Source of the DNA: Chrysoperla carnea
Lineage: Eukaryota; Arthropoda; Insecta; Neuroptera; Chrysopidae
Direction of reading: 5' to 3'
Assembly: GCF_905475395.1 (NCBI RefSeq)
Contig: NC_058337.1
Coordinates: 118,104,368 to 118,168,367, forward strand
Length of the DNA stretch: 64,000 nt
Shown one piece after another: positions 59,129 through 64,000 of the stretch; the stretch's first letter is position 1; each line of letters begins with the position of its first letter. Both the position numbers and the translations under genes were made by a program. The notes under the pieces were generated by a model that was not told the DNA's origin, searched no databases, and worked only from the letters and a program-made list of their open reading frames with translations.

Positions 59129-59748
59129 GTATAGGAGCTCGCAACGTTTTCAAGAGAGAATTTTATTATTGCTGATTTTATATGTTGTTCTTCTTGCTCT
59201 TTAGGATAGAGCTTGGGCCATCTGGCTCGCGGTAGTGGTTGCGTTTAGTACTGCGCAGCCTAAATGTACAGGTGACAATCCTAAAATGTACAGGTAATAA
59301 TCCTTTTAAAAATGTTTTAGTATGCCTGTAATTTTAATATTATGTTATTTAAGTATACAAAAACCTAAAATTAATTTGCCAGACGTTAATTTGATCGTTA
59401 AAGCGCAAGTATTTAATATAATATTTTAGTGGTTATTAGTTCCGAGCTCGAATCCAGCAGCAGTCAGCAATTTTTTTTATTTTTTATTATCTTATGTAAT
59501 TGTATTGAATTTTTTTTTAAATTTTAGGTTTTTGTATACTTAAATAATAACATAATATTAAAATTACAGACATACTAAAACACTTTTAAAAGGATTATTA
59601 CCTGTAAATTTGGACTGCACAGTACTAAACGCAACCACTACCGCCAGCCAGATGGCCCAAGCTCTAACTAAAAGAGCAAGAAGAACAACATATCATAAAA
59701 TCAGCAATAATAAAATTCTTGTTCTGCTGACGTTGCGAGCTCCTGTAC
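59129..59748. mobile_element. 620-bp foldback element with SINE-like sequence in its loop
   Basis: The left arm starts GTATAGGAGCTCGCAACGTT. The right arm, reverse complemented, starts GTACAGGAGCTCGCAACGTC. The arms remain paired for about 230 bp (for example TATGTTGTTCTTCTTGCTCT and GGGCCATCTGGC, both with inverted partners). The loop, about 59376-59517, contains GTTCCGAGCTCGAATCCAGC followed by a T-rich tail, a tRNA B-box as in SINEs. The left arm has a 22-bp internal duplication (AAATGTACAGGT twice, 59254 and 59284 regions). Confidence 0.75.
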
Positions 59749-60658
59749 CATAATATCCTGGCGCGTATTGACATAATAATTGCCATTTAATAATTAAATT
59801 TTACTAACATATTGATACATGTCTACTTTAAAATATTCTTTGCAAATAAAACAATATCTAACCATTTTTTAGAACTTTTATACAGAATTAATTAAACAAA
59901 TAGTAATTGTTGAAGTATCTGACTTTCGTCAATACGATCATGCGCATTGTTTGTTAATCTTCTCAAGCAAAAATGTACATACTTGGTACACGATGGGTCT
60001 ATGTAGTAATAGATGATCTAAGGTTTATCCATACGCAATTCGCACTACGGTTTTTATCAAAAAATTAAGTCAAAAGAACTTAGTCCAGGTACATAAAGGT
60101 TGTTCAAAGATATTATGTGTATGTCATATCTTTAGGAATTTATTTTTGACATTAAAAAAACATGATGTTTTTTTGCGTAATGAGGTAGAGCGTACGGCAT
60201 TTGATACAGATCTGCCCAGGATCTGTGGTATCAAAATAATCTGAACTAAAACTGTTCAATACTTACATATTAAATATTTCGAATTCAGATCAGATTAGGC
60301 CAATAATCGCATATTTGCGACATATTTACGGTACGAAGAAATCATACCTGAATTGAGAACCTGTTCATCACTTCGTAATACAAATAGTTCATCAACCCAT
60401 AATTCTCTTTTTTCACTTACAAGAATTTATTACTTACGTTTTTTATTTTGTTTTTGTTCTATTAATTTTTATTTTTTGTATAATTAATTTTATAAAACAA
60501 TACATTGTTTGTTTTTTTTTTATGTATTTGATTGATAATAATAATATTATTTATGCAATTTCGTCTCTTATTTTCACAGTTTCTATGTAACAAGTTTAAT
60601 TAATTGTTATTTTTCAATAATTTTTGGTAATTTACTATACCATTTATATGTGAACAGT
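59749..60658. other. Intergenic region, nothing recognised
   Basis: AT-rich sequence without supported genes or repeats that I can match elsewhere in the window. Confidence 0.4.
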
Positions 60659-60757
60659 TGAAAATTTTTTGTCAGAACAGCGCCCTTTAACACCAAAAAT
60701 ATCCACTGGGAACGCTGATGTCGATTTGATCCCTACCATGACTGCGCAATCAATAAA
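60659..60757 (-). mobile_element. Family A MITE, divergent part-copy
   Basis: On the minus strand GCGCAGTCATGGTAGGGATC, then AAATCGACATCAGCGTTCCC, AGTGGATATTTT and GGGCGCTGTTCTGAC follow the left 80 bases of the copies at 9712 and 39290. Overlapping minus frames of 113 and 66 codons (60644-60993) extend past it. I cannot identify them. Confidence 0.5.
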
Positions 60758-61884
60758 AATAAAATAGTTGACAAACCGTCTATATATAAACTTCAGATGT
60801 AACAGAGAAAAGGAGATTTCCGGTTCCAGAACGATCTGCCCGAACTTCTGCACGCAGTTTTGGGACAATTTATCTCTACATTGTTTTCTTTGGTGACGTT
60901 TTCTTGAATTGAAGCGAATAAAAAAGACTTCCTTATTATGAATTTCTGCATCGACCCTGCCTGTTCCAAACCCTGAGCATAACAAAATCTCAAAATCTCA
61001 TGAAAACCGCAATAATATCATATTTTTTACTTTCTCTGATAACTTTTCCAAAAATGAAGGAATTGAGTTGAAATTCTGAAAAAAGATGTAAGTTATGATC
61101 ATAAAAAGGTGTGATAAATTTTAGCCCGATATATAACCTCGAGAAAAAAAATTCCAACAGTTCGTACAGTTCAGGCAAATCATTGAATTTTAACTTTTTG
61201 TTTTAAATTGTAGGTTTTTATGTACTTTCCAGACACTCTCGAAAAATTCCAGATATATGCATCATTAAAGGGTACAAAAATTGAAAAATTCCAATTTTTT
61301 TCAGGTCTTGAAAAAATAACCGTATTCAAAACCTAAAAACCTGAAAATTTTTAATTGTTGTCATTCGGGTAAGTAAGTAAGCATTTGAACGATACCCCAT
61401 ACATCCAAATCTGTTAAGGTCTTTAGAAGTTTTGGTGGAATAAAGAAAGTAACATACATGAATCCTAAAAACATATACACTCCTTTTTTTACGCCAAAAA
61501 ATATCGTTCACTATTTTTGAGATATTAAGAATTTAATGTTTGAAAAACTCCAAAAAGGTCATTTTTAAGGCTGAAAAACAATGTTAAATTTTCGAGCGTG
61601 AACAATCCTAAAGTAATCTTTGAACATCATTTAACAAAATTCTGAACAGAAACTGGAATTAAAAATTACTTTATTCCAAAACCTCTCAATTTCAAACTTT
61701 CGCAAATCGTCTCAAATTATGCCTTGTCAAAAATGGCTTCAACATCAAAGAATAACGGTAGGTCAGATGTTTTGAAAACGAAATTCTTCTTCTATCTTTT
61801 ATACATCTACGTAGAGGGCTGTATCGGTTGATTTACCACCCGAGTAAGCGAATTAGTTTTTAATCTTTCTTCTACATTTATTTA
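60758..61884. other. Intergenic region, no supported gene
   Basis: The part at 60790-60990 is somewhat less AT-rich and has overlapping open frames on the minus strand that I do not recognise; it may be old transposon sequence. The rest shows nothing. Confidence 0.3.
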
Positions 61885-62432
61885 AAAACAAGTGAAAACA
61901 AACAATTGACTGAGTTAGTTGTTGAAATACCATGCATAGACAGTGTTGATTACTCTGTCACATTACACATACATACATGTCACACACATATAACTTATAT
62001 ACCCATATAATACTACAATTTGCGCATAATTAGCGCTCTCTAGGATAAACTGTGATGTTTACGAAAAAATGTTTCAAACAAAAATTGTTTATTTTTTTAT
62101 AAGGAACATTTTTTACATTTAAACTTTTGTTCTATTTCTAACGGCTTACGAGATGGGTCCCAAGACCCAATTGACCTATGTTGCTCATTTACGAACTTGA
62201 CCTCACTTTTTAGGCCCCCAGTAAGCTATAAAAATTTTAGCTTGATATCTCTTTTCGTTTTTGAGTAATCGTGATGACAGACGGACAGACAGACAACCGG
62301 AAATGGACTAATTAGGTCATTTTATGAACACCTATACCAAAATTTTTTGCTTAGCATCAATATTTTGAAGCGTTACAAACTTGGGACTAAACTTAGTATA
62401 TCTTGCATATTACATATGTGCAAGGTATAAAA
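61885..62432 (+). repeat. Family C repeat, full-length plus copy
   Basis: It starts ACAAGTGAAAACAAACAATT and includes GACGGACAGACAGACAACCG. It ends with the hairpin CTTGCATATTACATATGTGC AAG and GGTATAAAA. It is collinear with the inverted copy at 49463-50055. Confidence 0.7.
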
Positions 62433-63150
62433 AGATCGGAAGATTTAACATCACGGTAGTCTGTTTTCTCCTCTAGCAAGCTAAGAGTATACCATTTTAC
62501 TTCATAAGTGTCGGTGTATACATTGTACTGCAGAAAATTTTTCCAAAATGATTTTAAAAAATTCAAAAAATGAACACAAATTTTTTTTATTAAAAAATAT
62601 ACGTATTTTTATAATTTCCTATAAAATATTTGACAACAATATTAACTTAAATAATTCCAAATTCTATTTAAAAAAAATTTAACAATAACATAGAACTAAC
62701 AAATGGACTGCTTGAGAAAAATGATGTTTACTGACAGAAACTAAGTTTGGGTGCGATTAAACTCTTCACTAGAACCATGTTCCGTTGTGTTGAAAGTTAT
62801 CAACGCCATTGAGAATTAATTGTCTATGTAGACTTATATAAATTAGTTTGAACCTTAAATCCTAACATAAACAGTAAATCCTAAAGGATGTTTAGGACAT
62901 ACAATAGGCAGAGGTACTGAAAATTAGCAATTTGTGGATATATACGTTTTGTAGCATGCTACAAAGTAAATAAATAGTCTTATTTCTGTCTAACCAAATG
63001 TACTACAGCTGCTTGTATAGTATACATTAATTGATTTATCGAGTAAAAACCAGGTTTTCGATTTATTTTTAAATGTTTTCTCAACAACCGATTAGTTTAT
63101 GTAAAAAAAAAAATTGTGCAAAATCATTTCTATATAGACTTATAAATTAT

Positions 63151-64000
63151 CAGGGGCGGATTAATGGGTAGGCAAAGTAGGCCTGTGCCTACGGCGGAAA
63201 AAAAAATGGGGCGGCAAAAAATTCGTTTCAATTATTAAAAATTTTTTTGTTTAATAAAAATGTAAAAATGTGAATTTTTGTCAATTTTAGTCAATTTTGC
63301 GTGAAACAATCATTTGAAAAAGTCGCCACTTCACTTAAACTATATGTAGTCACTATGTTCGCGAATGTCACTATCCTGGAAGTTTTAGAACGTTTCTCAG
63401 AAAAACTATAACCTAACCTTCCTTCTTGTTTTGGTCAACTGTACCATGTCAGAGACTGTACTAAAGTATTTGAATCGTTTAAAATGAGTGATGGTAGACA
63501 ACGACTAAGCGGGTATCAGTACTCTAATTTAAGAAAAGAGAAAGATGAGAAATTGAAAAAAGATGTTAATTCATCGAGAAAAATAAACGACTTTTTCAAA
63601 TCGTTAAGAAAAGAAGTTGAATTATCGGATGAATTCACCATCCCCGTTCAAGTTTGCACCAGGTGTATCCGATGATCGATATTGCTGTTAGAATATTTAC
63701 TTGCACTGCACTAGCAAATTGTACTGCGGAACGTCCATTTTCATGCTTGAAACGAATTAAAACTTATTTGCGTTCCACGATGAAAGAGAACAGACTAAAT
63801 TCTTTGGCTATAATGTGTATTGAAGTTGCAACTTTGCTACAAGTTTATCTGAACAAAATCATCGATACATTTGCTGTTGAAAAAGTCTGGCGTAAAAATG
63901 TACATTGAAATAATTGAAAAATGAATTGTTTTTTTGTTTTGTAAACCTTACTTATGATTAAAAAGTTATTTCATTTATTATATTAAATATTTTTCAATTT
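63151..64000 (+). mobile_element. hAT transposon, internally deleted, cut by the window end
   Basis: The left terminus CAGGGGCGGATTAATGGGTA, then GGCAAAGTAGG, is typical of hAT ends. A 63-codon frame at 63484-63675 (SGYQYSNLRKEKDEK) resembles the N-terminus of ZMYM1-like hAT transposases. In another frame, 63654-63908 encodes the C-terminal dimerisation region (DIAVRIF, NCTAERPFSCLKRIK, LRSTMKENRLNSLAIMCIE). The catalytic middle is absent and the two pieces are out of frame, so it cannot make transposase. The right end lies beyond 64000. Confidence 0.75.

Noticed and set aside
60644-60993. Overlapping minus-strand frames of 113 and 66 codons
   Set aside because: Part of the sequence is a family A MITE copy, two frames are open at once, and nothing in them is recognisable.
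1-64000. CRISPR arrays, operons, riboswitches or other prokaryotic systems
   Set aside because: The window is a eukaryotic chromosome; the regular 84-bp repeats at 57600-58700 are zinc-finger codons and not CRISPR repeats.

Overview
This is an AT-rich, repeat-laden piece of a eukaryotic genome, almost certainly an insect. The evidence is interrupted genes with GT-AG introns, arthropod-like versions of conserved animal proteins, C2H2 zinc-finger genes, and many short DNA transposons, tRNA-derived SINEs and LINE fragments. Two or three LINE ends carry (CCTAA)n-type tails, the same unit as the common insect telomere repeat. I cannot name the species. All splice models were made by reading the sequence, with no transcript or database support.

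Layout, left to right. (1) 1-15254: no coding exon found; probably the first intron of the minus-strand midnolin/stuxnet-like gene, full of MITEs. (2) 15255-15484: first coding exon of that gene (-). It stands head-to-head with DCAF15 (+, 16976-27897), a CRL4 ubiquitin-ligase substrate receptor in nine exons. (3) 29364-32236: a four-exon gene (-) for a small secreted, cysteine-containing protein that I do not recognise; it is tail-to-tail with DCAF15. (4) 34549-38139: VPS52 (+), a GARP/EARP tethering subunit, four exons. (5) 38385-39680: a decayed LINE fragment followed by a MITE, then a single-exon C2H2 zinc-finger gene (+, 39842-41047) whose 3' side abuts another MITE. (6) 43859-44191: a candidate small secreted ORF (-). 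(7) 44512-55429: CYLD deubiquitinase (-), six coding exons, with a candidate alternative first exon at 48513-48576. (8) 57276-58911: a second zinc-finger gene (+) with about 13 tandem fingers. (9) 58912-64000: intergenic DNA with a 620-bp foldback element and the left part of a hAT transposon running off the window edge.

How the genes relate. DCAF15, CYLD and midnolin all act in protein turnover or ubiquitin signalling, but nothing in the sequence shows co-regulation beyond the divergent midnolin/DCAF15 arrangement. VPS52 acts in endosome-to-Golgi tethering. The two zinc-finger genes share a short charged N-terminal module and look like members of one expanding family. Most of the non-coding sequence consists of multicopy elements. 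The families I could define by comparing copies within the window are called here A (about 400-bp MITE), B (562-bp MITE), C (about 550-600 bp), D, E (TA-flanked foldback), F (about 495-bp foldback), G, I, a tRNA-derived SINE, hAT-like termini, pogo-like termini and LINE 3' ends.
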